Below, piece after piece: positions 34,452 through 42,714 of a DNA stretch of 64,000 bases. The position numbers and the translations under genes were made by a program. Below the pieces are notes generated by a model that saw nothing but the letters and a program-made list of their open reading frames with translations, was not told where the DNA came from and ran no database searches. Origin of the DNA: Streptomyces collinus (GTDB taxonomy: Bacteria; Actinomycetota; Actinomycetes; Streptomycetales; Streptomycetaceae). The DNA lies in contig NZ_CP133771.1 of NCBI RefSeq assembly GCF_031348265.1, forward strand, positions 7,378,001-7,442,000, read 5' to 3'. Positions within the stretch are counted from its first letter, which is position 1. The number at the start of each line of letters is the position of its first letter.

Positions 34452-35300
34452 TCAGCCCTGGGCGGCCGCGGCCCGCAGAGCGATCCGGTCCTCACCCGCG
34501 TACACGTTCATGGAGCTGCCCCGCAGGAAGCCCACCAGCGTCAGGCCCGTCTCGGCCGCCAAATCCACCGCGAGCGAGGACGGCGCCGACACGGCCGCCA
34601 GGACCGGGATGCCGGCCATCACGGCCTTCTGCGCCAGCTCGAAGGAGGCCCGGCCCGAGACCAGCAGGATCGCCCGGGACAGCGGCAGCTCCCCGTTCTG
34701 CAGGGCACGGCCTACCAGCTTGTCGACCGCGTTGTGCCGGCCCACGTCCTCCCGGACGTCCAGCAGCTCGCCCTCCTCCGTGAAGAGGGCCGCGGCATGC
34801 AGGCCCCCCGTCCGGTCGAAGACCCGCTGGGCCGCGCGCAGCCGGTCGGGCAGGCTCGCGAGCAGCTCGGGGGAGAGCCGGACCGGGGGAGTGTCGGCGA
34901 TGGGGAAGCGGGCCGTGGTGCGCACCGCGTCCAGCGACGCCTTGCCGCACAGCCCGCAGGACGACGTCGTGTAGACGTTGCGCTCCAGCGTGATGTCCGG
35001 GACCACCACGTCCGGGGCCGTCTGCACGTCGACCACGTTGTACGTGTTCACCCCGTCGGCCGTGGCGCCCGCGCAGTAGACGATGTTCCGCAGGTCAGAC
35101 TGCGCGCCCAGCACCCCCTCGCTCACCAGGAAACCCGCCGCCAGGGCGAAGTCGTCGCCCGGGGTGCGCATGGTGATCGCCAGCGGCTTGCCGTTGAGCC
35201 GGATCTCCAGGGGTTCCTCGGCGACGAGCGTGTCCGGGCGGCTGGAGACCGCCCCGTCGCGGATGCGGAGAACCTTGCGTCGTTCCGTGACTCGTCCCAT
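34452..35300 (-). CDS. fdhD: FdhD, formate dehydrogenase sulfurtransferase
   Basis: 282 residues. The conserved CxxC is present as TTSSCGLCGKASLD, with GDDFALAAGFLVSEGVL and DVGRHNAVDKLVG. FdhD passes sulfur from a cysteine desulfurase to the molybdenum cofactor, which formate dehydrogenases need for activity. It begins 7 bp after the Fe-S subunit stop and is the last gene of the formate dehydrogenase operon. Confidence 0.96.
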   Translation of the reverse strand: MGRVTERRKVLRIRDGAVSSRPDTLVAEEPLEIRLNGKPLAITMRTPGDDFALAAGFLVSEGVLGAQSDLRNIVYCAGATADGVNTYNVVDVQTAPDVVVPDITLERNVYTTSSCGLCGKASLDAVRTTARFPIADTPPVRLSPELLASLPDRLRAAQRVFDRTGGLHAAALFTEEGELLDVREDVGRHNAVDKLVGRALQNGELPLSRAILLVSGRASFELAQKAVMAGIPVLAAVSAPSSLAVDLAAETGLTLVGFLRGSSMNVYAGEDRIALRAAAAQG

Positions 35301-35307
35301 GTCCTGA

Positions 35308-36168
35308 TCAGTCCCGGTTCTGTACGTGCTGGTAGCCGAAGCGGCCCTTGATGCAGAGGTTGCCGTGGGTCACCGGGTTGTCGTGCGGCGAGGTGACCTT
35401 CACGATCTCATTGTCCTGCACGTGCAGCGTCAGGTTGCAGCCCACTCCGCAGTACGCGCACACCGTGGTCGTCTCCGTCTGGGCGGACTCGTCCCATGTA
35501 CCCGCCGCCCGCATGTCGAACTCGGACTTGAACGACAGTGCGCCCGTGGGGCACACCTCGATGCAGTTGCCGCAGTACACGCACGCCGAGTCGGTGAGCG
35601 GCGCGTCGTGCTCCACGGCGATACGGGCGTCGAAGCCGCGCCCGGCGACCGAGATCGCGAAGGAGTTCTGCCACTGGTCGCCGCAGGCGTCGACGCACTT
35701 GTAGCAGAGGATGCACTTGTCGTAGTCACGCACGTACAGGTCGTTGTCGACCTTCGGTTCCTCGTTCAGCCGGGCCGCGTCCGGGCCGAAGCGGTCCGGT
35801 TTCGCCGCGTACTCCTTGAGCCACCCGGCGACCTTCGGGGTCGTCGACAGGTCGACCGAGGACGCGAGCAGTTCCAGGACGATCTTGCGGCTGTGCCGGG
35901 CGCGCTCGGTGTCGGTGCGGACCTCCATGCCCGGCTCGGCCTTGCGCGAGCAGGCCGGGACGAGCGTCCTGGCCCCCTCGACCTCGACCACGCAGACCCG
36001 GCAGGCGTTCTTGGGGCGCAGGGTGTCGCCCTCGCACAGGGTCGGCACGTCCTTCCCGGCCGCCCGGCAGGCGTCCAGGATGGTCGAGCCCTCGGGGACC
36101 CGGGCCTCCTCGCCGTCGAGGGTGAACTCCAGCATGCGGCGCGGGATCCCCAGCGGTGTGACGGTCAT
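35308..36168 (-). CDS. Formate dehydrogenase Fe-S subunit (N-terminal part of a split alpha subunit)
   Basis: 286 residues. Order: a 2Fe-2S ferredoxin domain (CRAAGKDVPTLCEGDTLRPKNACRVCVVEVEG), a second cysteine region (LVPACSRKAEPGM), two 4Fe-4S motifs (CILCYKCVDACG; CVYCGNCIEVCPTGAL), and finally CAYCGVGCNLTLHV with NLCIKGRFGYQHV, the Fe4S4 element that normally opens the molybdopterin domain of FdhA. The protein ends there. In NAD-linked formate dehydrogenases of other bacteria this segment is fused to the catalytic domain; here that domain is a separate gene. Its ATG overlaps the stop of the NuoEF-like gene. Confidence 0.9.
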   Translation of the reverse strand: MTVTPLGIPRRMLEFTLDGEEARVPEGSTILDACRAAGKDVPTLCEGDTLRPKNACRVCVVEVEGARTLVPACSRKAEPGMEVRTDTERARHSRKIVLELLASSVDLSTTPKVAGWLKEYAAKPDRFGPDAARLNEEPKVDNDLYVRDYDKCILCYKCVDACGDQWQNSFAISVAGRGFDARIAVEHDAPLTDSACVYCGNCIEVCPTGALSFKSEFDMRAAGTWDESAQTETTTVCAYCGVGCNLTLHVQDNEIVKVTSPHDNPVTHGNLCIKGRFGYQHVQNRD

Positions 36169-37988
36169 TCGTACGCCCCCAGACGGTCGATGGCGGATTC
36201 CACGGCGTTCCACGCGGTCTGCCCGAGACCGCAGATCGAGGCGTCCCGCATGGCGCGGCCGACCTCCCGCAGCAGCGCGATGTCCCCGGCGGCGTCCGCG
36301 CCCGTGCGCTCCACGATCCGGTGCAGCGCCTCCTCCTGCCGTACCGTCCCGACCCGGCAGGGCACGCACTGCCCGCAGGACTCGTCGCGGAAGAACTCCG
36401 CGATGCGCAGCAGCAGCCGGGGCAGGGGCACGCTGTCGTCGATGGCCATGACGACTCCGGAGCCCAGGGTCGTGCCGGCTTCGCGTGTGCCCTCGAAGGT
36501 GATCGGGATGTCCAGCTCGTCGGCGCGTACGAAACCGCCGGCCGCCCCGCCGAGCAGTACCGCCCGCAGCCCCTCGCGCACCCCGGCCAGGGTGAGCACC
36601 TCCCCGAGCGTCGCGCCGAACGGCACCTCGTAGACACCGGGCCGCTCCACGCTCCCGGACACGCAGAACAGCTTCGGCCCGGTGGAGCGCCCGGTGCCGA
36701 TCGCCGCGTACGCCGGGGCGCCCATGGTCAGGATCGGCAGGACGTTGACCAGCGTCTCGACGTTGTTCTCGACCGTCGGCTTGCCGAACAGGCCCTTCTC
36801 CACCGGGAACGGCGGCTTGGAGCGGGGCTCGCCCCGGTAGCCCTCGATGGAGTTGAACAGGGCTGTCTCCTCACCGCAGATGTAGGCGCCGGCGCCGCGC
36901 CGGATCTCGATGTCGAAGGCGTAGCCCTGCCCGAGGACGTCGTCGCCGAGCAGTCCGCGCGCACGGGCCTGCGCGATCGCGTGCTCCAGCAGGTGCAGGG
37001 CGCGGGGGTACTCGCCGCGCAGGTAGAGATAGCCCTTGTGGGCGCCGGTGGCGTACCCGGCGATCGTCATAGCTTCGACGAGCGCGTACGGGTCGCCCTC
37101 CATGAGCACCCGGTCCTTGAAGGTGCCCGGCTCCGACTCGTCGGCGTTGCAGACGAGGTAGTGCGGACGGTCGGGCTGCGAGGCCGTGGCCTGCCATTTG
37201 CGGCCGGTGGGGAAGGCGGCGCCGCCGCGTCCGACCAGGCCCGAATCGGTGACCTCGCGGATGACCCCGGCGGGACCCAGCTCGAACGCCCGGCGCAGAG
37301 CCGTGTAGCCGCCGTGGGCGCGGTAGTCGTCGAGGGACGACGGGTCGACCACGCCGACGCGGTGCAGCAGCATCAGACCGTCCTGCCCCGCCTGGGGCAC
37401 CGCCAGTGCGGCCGGCGGCTCCTCGGGCGCGGAGCCGGGCGAGGACGCGGCGAGCACGGCCTCCTCGACGGTCGCCGGCGCCGAGACCGCCGTACGCAGG
37501 GGATCCCCGGCCTTGATCGCGAGCGCGGCCGGGGCCCGTTCGCACAGCCCCAGGCATGGGCTGCGCTCGACGCTCACCCCGCTGCCGAGGCCCAGCCGCG
37601 CCTCGATCCCGGCACACAGTTCCGGTGCCCCGGCCGCCGCGCACGCCAGGTCCGTGCAGACGTGCAGCACGGTCGCCGGACGCGGCTTGAGAGAGAACAT
37701 GGCGTAGAAGGTGGCGACCCCGTAGGCCTCCGCCGGCGGCACGGTCAGCCGCCGGCACAGGTAGTCGAGGGCACCCTCGCTGATCCAGCCGATCCGGTCG
37801 TTGACGGCGTGCAACCCCGGCAGCAGCAGGTCGCGGCGGTCCCGGGCCTCGCGTCCGCCACGCGCCCACCTCAGATCGGCGTCGGAACGGTCGGCACCCT
37901 CCCAGGAGGACTCCGGAGGCCCGAGCAGGGCGTCGACGGCCGCCCGCTCCTCGTGCGTCGGCTTGCTGTCACCGAAGTGCAGGTCCAC
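36165..37988 (-). CDS. NAD-linked formate dehydrogenase beta/gamma fusion (NuoE-NuoF type)
   Basis: 607 residues. The N-terminal NuoE-like part has the 2Fe-2S cysteines (VLHVCTDLACAAAG and PCLGLCERAP). The NuoF-like part has the FMN/NADH site (GRGGAAFPTGRKW, CNADESEPGTFKDR, GAGAYICGEETALFNSIEG) and the 4Fe-4S motif ESCGQCVPCRVG with a final Cys in SICGLGQ. It would take electrons from the Fe-S subunit and reduce NAD+. It lies between the catalytic and Fe-S subunit genes, 6 bp after the former and overlapping the latter by 4 bp. Confidence 0.93.
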   Translation of the reverse strand: MDLHFGDSKPTHEERAAVDALLGPPESSWEGADRSDADLRWARGGREARDRRDLLLPGLHAVNDRIGWISEGALDYLCRRLTVPPAEAYGVATFYAMFSLKPRPATVLHVCTDLACAAAGAPELCAGIEARLGLGSGVSVERSPCLGLCERAPAALAIKAGDPLRTAVSAPATVEEAVLAASSPGSAPEEPPAALAVPQAGQDGLMLLHRVGVVDPSSLDDYRAHGGYTALRRAFELGPAGVIREVTDSGLVGRGGAAFPTGRKWQATASQPDRPHYLVCNADESEPGTFKDRVLMEGDPYALVEAMTIAGYATGAHKGYLYLRGEYPRALHLLEHAIAQARARGLLGDDVLGQGYAFDIEIRRGAGAYICGEETALFNSIEGYRGEPRSKPPFPVEKGLFGKPTVENNVETLVNVLPILTMGAPAYAAIGTGRSTGPKLFCVSGSVERPGVYEVPFGATLGEVLTLAGVREGLRAVLLGGAAGGFVRADELDIPITFEGTREAGTTLGSGVVMAIDDSVPLPRLLLRIAEFFRDESCGQCVPCRVGTVRQEEALHRIVERTGADAAGDIALLREVGRAMRDASICGLGQTAWNAVESAIDRLGAYE

Positions 37989-37994
37989 AGTGCG

Positions 37995-39920
37995 TCACCC
38001 CACGATGGTCGCGATGGGCAGCTTCTCGATCCGGATCGCCGACGCCTTGAACTCCGCCGTCCCCGCGATCGGGCAGTTCGCCTCGATCGTCAGGGCGTTG
38101 GTGTCCACCTCGTCGGGGAAGTGCATGGTCATGAAGGCGAGCCCGGGCCGCAGTGCGGTGTCCACCCACACGGGAGCGGTCACCGCCCCGCGCCGCGAGC
38201 TCACCTGGACGTGCTCGCCGACCACGACCCCGTAGCGCTCGGCGTCCTCGGGGCTCAGTTCGATGAACTCGCCGCGCCTGAGCGGCGAGGCGTAACCACC
38301 GCTCTGCACACCGGTGTTGTACGAGTCGAGCCGCCGCCCGGTGGTGAGCCTGATCGGATACCGGTCGTCGGTGAGGTCCACGGGCGGGTCGTGCTGCACG
38401 AGGCCGAAGGGCGCGAGCGGGCCGCGCCGGGAGGGGTCGGTCTCCCACAACCGGCCGTGCAGATAGGTGGGTTCGATGGCGTCCGTGCTCGGGCAGGGCC
38501 ACTGGATGCCCTGGTGCTCCTCCAGGCGCTCGTACGTCATGCCGTAGTGGTCGGGCGAGACGGACCGCAGCTCGTTCCACACGGTCTCGGCGTCGGCGTA
38601 CTTCCAGTCGTGGCCGAGCCGGGCGGCGAGGTCGCAGATGATGTCGATGTCCTCGCGGGCCTCGCCGGGCGGGGTGACGGCCTTGCGGACGCGCTGGACC
38701 CGCCGTTCGCTGTTGGTGGTCGTGCCGTCGGTCTCCGCCCAGCCGGCGGTGGCCGGCAGGACGACGTCCGCGAGCTCGGCGGTCTTCGTCAGGAAGATGT
38801 CCTGCACGACCAGGAAGTCCAGGGCCTTCAGACGCCGTACGGCCTGCTCGCTGTCGGCCTCGGACTGCGCGGGGTTCTCGCCGATGCAGTAGACGGCCTT
38901 GAGCGAGCCGTCCTCCATGGCCTCGAACATCTCCGTGAGGTTCAGGCCGTAGTGCGGCTGGATCACGGTGTCCCAGGCCGACTCGAACTTCAGCCGGGTG
39001 TCCGGGTCGAGGATGTCCTGAAACCCGGGCAGCCGGTTGGGGATCGCGCCCATGTCGCCGCCGCCCTGCACGTTGTTCTGCCCGCGCAGGGGTTGCAGGC
39101 CGGAGCCGTAGCGGCCGACGTGCCCGGTGAGCAGGGACAGGTTGATCAGGGCGCGGACGTTGTCGGTGCCGTTGTGATGCTCGGTGATGCCCAGCGTCCA
39201 GCACAACTGGGCCCGCTCGGCACGGGCGTAGGCGTGCGCCAGCTCGCGGATCGCCGCCGCCGGCACGCCCGTCACCTTCTCGGCGAGCGACAGCGTCCAC
39301 GGCTCGACCAGGGCCTTGTACTCCTCGAAGCCGCTGGTCGCCCTCTCGATGAACGCCTCGTTCGCGAGCCCCGCGAGGATGATCTCGCGGCCGATCGCGT
39401 GCGCCATCGGGATGTCCGTGCCGACGTTCAGCCCCATCCAGCTCTCCGCCCACTCGGCGGTCGACGTCCGGCGCGGATCGACCGCGTACATCCGGGCGCC
39501 GTTCCTGATCCCCTTCAGCACGTGCTGGAAGAAGATCGGGTGCGCGAACCGGGCGTTGGAACCCCACATCACGATGACGTCGGTGTGCTCGATCTCCTCG
39601 TACGACGACGTCCCGCCGCCCGAGCCGAACGCCGCCGACAGGCCCGCCACGCTCGGGGCGTGACAGGTGCGGTTGCAGGAGTCGACGTTGTTGGTGCCCA
39701 TGACGACCCGGGCGAACTTCTGCGCCACGTAGTTCATCTCGTTGGTGGCGCGGGCGCAGCTGAACATGCCGAAGGCGTCGCGGTTGCGCCCGAGGCCCCG
39801 GGCGGCCCGGTCCAGGGCCTCCTCCCAGGTGGCCTGCCGGAACGGCTCGTCGCGGGAGTCACGGACGAGCGGGTGGGTGAGCCGGGTGTAGGTCTTGGGG
39901 GTCCGGTCGCGTTTCCTCAT
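37995..39920 (-). CDS. fdhA: Formate dehydrogenase molybdenum catalytic subunit (C-terminal part of a split alpha subunit)
   Basis: 641 residues from ATG 39920, overlapping the previous stop (ATGA). The active-site segment is NNVDSCNRTCHAPSVAGLS, with Cys where selenoenzymes have Sec and the catalytic His next to it. The bis-MGD binding blocks follow (MWGSNARFAHP, QNNVQGGGDMG, YCIGENPAQSEAD, SYNTGVQSGGYASPL). The Fe4S4 cysteines expected at the N-terminus are missing and are supplied by the protein at 35308-36168. The enzyme oxidises formate to CO2. Six base pairs separate it from the NuoEF-like gene. Confidence 0.93.
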   Translation of the reverse strand: MRKRDRTPKTYTRLTHPLVRDSRDEPFRQATWEEALDRAARGLGRNRDAFGMFSCARATNEMNYVAQKFARVVMGTNNVDSCNRTCHAPSVAGLSAAFGSGGGTSSYEEIEHTDVIVMWGSNARFAHPIFFQHVLKGIRNGARMYAVDPRRTSTAEWAESWMGLNVGTDIPMAHAIGREIILAGLANEAFIERATSGFEEYKALVEPWTLSLAEKVTGVPAAAIRELAHAYARAERAQLCWTLGITEHHNGTDNVRALINLSLLTGHVGRYGSGLQPLRGQNNVQGGGDMGAIPNRLPGFQDILDPDTRLKFESAWDTVIQPHYGLNLTEMFEAMEDGSLKAVYCIGENPAQSEADSEQAVRRLKALDFLVVQDIFLTKTAELADVVLPATAGWAETDGTTTNSERRVQRVRKAVTPPGEAREDIDIICDLAARLGHDWKYADAETVWNELRSVSPDHYGMTYERLEEHQGIQWPCPSTDAIEPTYLHGRLWETDPSRRGPLAPFGLVQHDPPVDLTDDRYPIRLTTGRRLDSYNTGVQSGGYASPLRRGEFIELSPEDAERYGVVVGEHVQVSSRRGAVTAPVWVDTALRPGLAFMTMHFPDEVDTNALTIEANCPIAGTAEFKASAIRIEKLPIATIVG

Positions 39921-40888
39921 GCGGCGCTCCTCAGCGCGAGCAGGTCCGAGATGGCGTGCACGGTGCGCAGGGTGGGCACCTCCACGCCGGTGATCTCCGC
40001 CAGCTCGACCACGGCCGCGAGCAGCACGTCGAGTTCGAGCGGCTTGCCGCGCTCCAGGTCCTGGAGCGTGGAGGTGCGGTGGTCGCCGACCCGCTCGGCA
40101 CCGGCGAGCCGGCGCTCGATGGAGACCCCGACCTCGCAGCCGAGGGCCTCGGCGACCGCCAGCGTCTCGGTCATCATGATCTCGATGACCTTGCGGGTGC
40201 CGCCGTGCAGGCACATCTGCCGCATGGTCGCCCGGGCCAGGGCGCTGATCGGGTTGAACGAGATGTTGCCGAGCAGCTTGACCCAGATGTCGCCCCGCAG
40301 GTCGGGTTCGACCGGGCACTTCAGCCCGCCCGCCTGCATGGCCTCGCTGAAGGCGAGGCAGCGCGCGGAGCTGCTGCGGTCCGGCTCGCCGATGGAGAAC
40401 CGCGTGCCCTCCAAGTGGCGTACGACGCCCGGGCCTTCGAGTTCGGTCGCCGCGTAGACGACACAGCCGATGGCCCGTTCGGGCGCGAGCACCGCACTGA
40501 CCGCGCCGTCCGGGTCGACACTCTCGACGCGACGGCCGTCGTACGGGCCGCCGTGCCGGTGGAAGTACCACCAGGGGATGCCGTTCTGGGCCGCGACGAC
40601 TGACGTCGTCTCGTGCAGCAAAGGCGCGATCAGCGGCCCGCACGCCGCGTACGCGTTGGCCTTCAGGCCCAGGAAGACATGGTCGACCGGGCCGACTTCG
40701 ACCGGGTCGTCGGTGGCGTGGGGGTGCGCGGTGAAGTCGCCGCGTGGGCTGCGCACCCGGACTCCGTGCTGCCTCATGGCCGCCAGATGCGGTCCACGGG
40801 CGATGAGATGCACCTCGGCACCCGCGCGGTGGAGCGCGGCGCCGACGTAGGCGCCGATGGCACCGGCGCCGAGAACTGCGACTTTCAC
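39917..40888 (-). CDS. 2-Dehydropantoate 2-reductase-like protein (PanE/ApbA)
   Basis: 323 residues. The NADP loop VAVLGAGAIGAYVGAAL starts the protein. VAAQNGIPWW and the catalytic Lys region DIWVKLLGNISFNPISAL follow, with the C-terminal Glu in GKPLELDVLLAAVVELAE. PanE reduces ketopantoate, but in this place, first gene of the formate dehydrogenase operon and divergent from an oxalate/formate transporter, a reductase acting on another 2-keto or 3-keto acid is equally possible. Its stop overlaps the fdhA start. Confidence 0.88.
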   Translation of the reverse strand: MKVAVLGAGAIGAYVGAALHRAGAEVHLIARGPHLAAMRQHGVRVRSPRGDFTAHPHATDDPVEVGPVDHVFLGLKANAYAACGPLIAPLLHETTSVVAAQNGIPWWYFHRHGGPYDGRRVESVDPDGAVSAVLAPERAIGCVVYAATELEGPGVVRHLEGTRFSIGEPDRSSSARCLAFSEAMQAGGLKCPVEPDLRGDIWVKLLGNISFNPISALARATMRQMCLHGGTRKVIEIMMTETLAVAEALGCEVGVSIERRLAGAERVGDHRTSTLQDLERGKPLELDVLLAAVVELAEITGVEVPTLRTVHAISDLLALRSAA

Positions 40889-40986
40889 GGGAACACTCCG
40901 TTCGGTTTGAGGGATACCGCGGAGGTGGCTGCCGTCAGGCCGCCCGACGGGTCGCGCATGGCTCGCGGACGGCTTGTGTCGACGAA

Positions 40987-41002
40987 ATATTGTCTACAGT
41001 AT
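40987..41002. promoter_or_regulatory. GntR/FCD-type operator at the transporter promoter
   Basis: ATATTGTCTACAGTAT is a dyad of form ATAnTGTnnACAnTAT. TACAGT (40995-41000) inside it can serve as -10. The core GTCTACAGT recurs inverted upstream of the gntR gene (43730-43738), so that regulator probably binds both. The site lies 98 bp before the divergent fdh operon start and could control both directions. Confidence 0.65.
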
Positions 41003-41123
41003 GGAGGTTGGGGCGGCAAGGGCCCGTGCGCCGACCGTTCGGCGCATGCTGGATACCGTTCACCGCATACGGTCGACCCGCCGTCTTCTCAACTCCCTTG
41101 CGGATCCCTACCGTCCGGGGTTC

Positions 41124-42455
41124 ATGAGTCCCCCAGTCGCGCCCCCGGGCTGGAGCCGCTGGCTCGTTCCGCCCGCCGCTCTCTCCGTCCATCTCTCCAT
41201 CGGCCAGGCCTACGCCTGGAGCGTGTTCAAACCGCCCCTGGAGTCAGCGCTCGGCCTCAGCGGCACCCAGAGCGCGCTGCCCTTCCAGCTGGGCATCGTC
41301 ATGCTGGGCCTGTCCGCCGCGTTCGGCGGCACGCTCGTGGAGCGCAAGGGTCCGCGCTGGGCGATGACCGTCGCCCTGGTCTGCTTCTCCTCCGGCTTCC
41401 TGCTCTCCGCCCTGGGCGCGTCCCTGGAGCAGTACTGGCTGATCGTGTTCGGCTACGGCTTCGTCGGCGGCATCGGTCTCGGCATCGGCTACATCTCGCC
41501 CGTCTCCACCCTGATCAAGTGGTTCCCGGACCGGCCCGGCATGGCCACCGGCATCGCCATCATGGGCTTCGGCGGCGGCGCGCTCATCGCCTCGCCGTGG
41601 TCGGCCCAGATGCTGGAGTCGTTCGGCGGCGACAGCTCCGGCATCGCGCTCGCCTTCCTGGTGCACGGGCTGTCGTACGCCGTCTTCATGCTGCTGGGAG
41701 TGCTGCTGGTCCGGGTGCCTCCCCGCGAGAGGTCTGCGGAGAGCGGGCCGAGTGTCCTCGCCGGTCCGCAGGTCTCCGCCGACCGGGCCATCCGCACGCC
41801 GCAGTTCTGGTGCCTGTGGATCGTGCTCTGCATGAACGTCACCGCCGGTATCGGCATCCTGGAGAAGGCCGCGCCGATGATCACGGACTTCTTCGCGGAC
41901 ACCTCCACACCGGTCTCGGTCACCGCCGCCGCCGGCTTCGTCGCACTGCTGTCCGCGGCGAACATGGCGGGCCGCATCGGCTGGTCGTCGACGTCCGACC
42001 TCATCGGCCGCAAGAACATCTACCGCGTCTACCTGGGCGTCGGTGCGCTCATGTACGCGCTCATCGCCCTCTTCGGCGACTCCTCCAAGCCCCTGTTCGT
42101 CCTGTGCGCGCTGGTCATCCTCTCCTTCTACGGTGGCGGTTTCGCCACGGTTCCGGCGTATCTGAAGGATTTGTTCGGTACGTACCAGGTCGGCGCCATT
42201 CACGGGCGGTTGCTCACCGCCTGGTCCACGGCCGGGGTGCTCGGCCCGCTGATCGTGAACTGGATCGCCGACCGGCAGGAGGAGGCGGGCCGGCACGGCG
42301 CCTCCCTGTACGGGCTGTCGTTCGTCATCATGATCGGGCTGCTCGTCGTCGGCTTCGTCGCCAACGAACTGGTCCGGCCCGTCGACCCCCGCCACCACGT
42401 CCCCGCTCCGAAGGAGGCCGCCCATGTCGAGCGACAGCAGTCAGAGTCCGCCTAG
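41124..42455 (+). CDS. OFA-family MFS transporter (oxalate/formate antiporter type)
   Basis: 443 residues, 12 membrane helices. Typical OFA blocks: SVHLSIGQAYAWSVFKPPLE, GFVGGIGLGIGYISPVSTLIKWFPDRPGMATGIAIMGFGGGA, GRIGWSSTSDLIGRKNIYRVYLGVGA and YGGGFATVPAYLKDLFGT. ATG 41124 starts the conserved region; the frame stays open to 40974 without a better ribosome site. It is divergent from the formate dehydrogenase operon, so oxalate/formate or a related acid is the likely substrate. It overlaps the small-subunit gene by 32 bp. Confidence 0.92.
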   Translation: MSPPVAPPGWSRWLVPPAALSVHLSIGQAYAWSVFKPPLESALGLSGTQSALPFQLGIVMLGLSAAFGGTLVERKGPRWAMTVALVCFSSGFLLSALGASLEQYWLIVFGYGFVGGIGLGIGYISPVSTLIKWFPDRPGMATGIAIMGFGGGALIASPWSAQMLESFGGDSSGIALAFLVHGLSYAVFMLLGVLLVRVPPRERSAESGPSVLAGPQVSADRAIRTPQFWCLWIVLCMNVTAGIGILEKAAPMITDFFADTSTPVSVTAAAGFVALLSAANMAGRIGWSSTSDLIGRKNIYRVYLGVGALMYALIALFGDSSKPLFVLCALVILSFYGGGFATVPAYLKDLFGTYQVGAIHGRLLTAWSTAGVLGPLIVNWIADRQEEAGRHGASLYGLSFVIMIGLLVVGFVANELVRPVDPRHHVPAPKEAAHVERQQSESA

Positions 42456-42564
42456 CCCGGACCGGCGGTGGCTGATCGCCTTCGCCTGGGTGTGGGTGGG
42501 CGTGCCGCTCGCCTACGGGCTGTACGAACTGGTGCGAAAGGCGACGCAGCTGTTCACGGGGTAA
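42424..42564 (+). CDS. MFS transporter small subunit (46 residues)
   Basis: Begins at ATG 42424, inside the 3' end of the transporter gene in another frame, behind GAAGGAGG. The product is 46 residues with a polar N-terminus (MSSDSSQSPPSPDRR) and one membrane helix (WLIAFAWVWVGVPLAYGLYEL). Small single-helix partners of OFA-type MFS proteins are known in actinobacteria. The overlap implies coupled translation and a 1:1 complex. Confidence 0.85.
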   Translation: MSSDSSQSPPSPDRRWLIAFAWVWVGVPLAYGLYELVRKATQLFTG

Positions 42565-42569
42565 GGGCT

Positions 42570-42634
42570 CGACAGGTGCCTGGGCGTCCGAGGTGCTGAC
42601 GGAAGCTGACAACCCAGGCGCCCGTTTCCTGTCG
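42570..42634 (+). terminator. Long hairpin after the transporter operon
   Basis: CGACAGG (42570-42576) pairs with CCTGTCG (42628-42634), and GCCTGGG inside it pairs with CCCAGGC, leaving a loop of about 35 nt. It follows the small-subunit stop by 5 bp. It is probably a terminator, but the two-part stem and large loop could also be a structured RNA. Confidence 0.5.
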
Positions 42635-42673
42635 CCTTGGCTGCCGCCGTACCCGTGAGTCACTGATCAGACT

Positions 42674-42711
42674 GGTGGATCCGCTACCCAAGGCAACGAG
42701 GGGGATCCACC
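42674..42711 (+). promoter_or_regulatory. Hairpin in the leader of the KAS III gene
   Basis: GGTGGATCC (42674-42682) and GGATCCACC (42703-42711) are perfect 9-bp arms around a 20-nt loop. The right arm covers part of the ribosome site GAGGGGG (42698-42704) and ends 4 nt before the ATG. It could limit translation as an RNA hairpin or be a DNA operator. Confidence 0.5.
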
Positions 42712-42714
42712 CAG

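Noticed and set aside
36321..40457. A long forward-strand frame opposite the formate dehydrogenase operon
   Set aside because: Antisense to clear fdh genes; the Arg/Val/Gly-rich product shows no motif. A GC-bias artefact.
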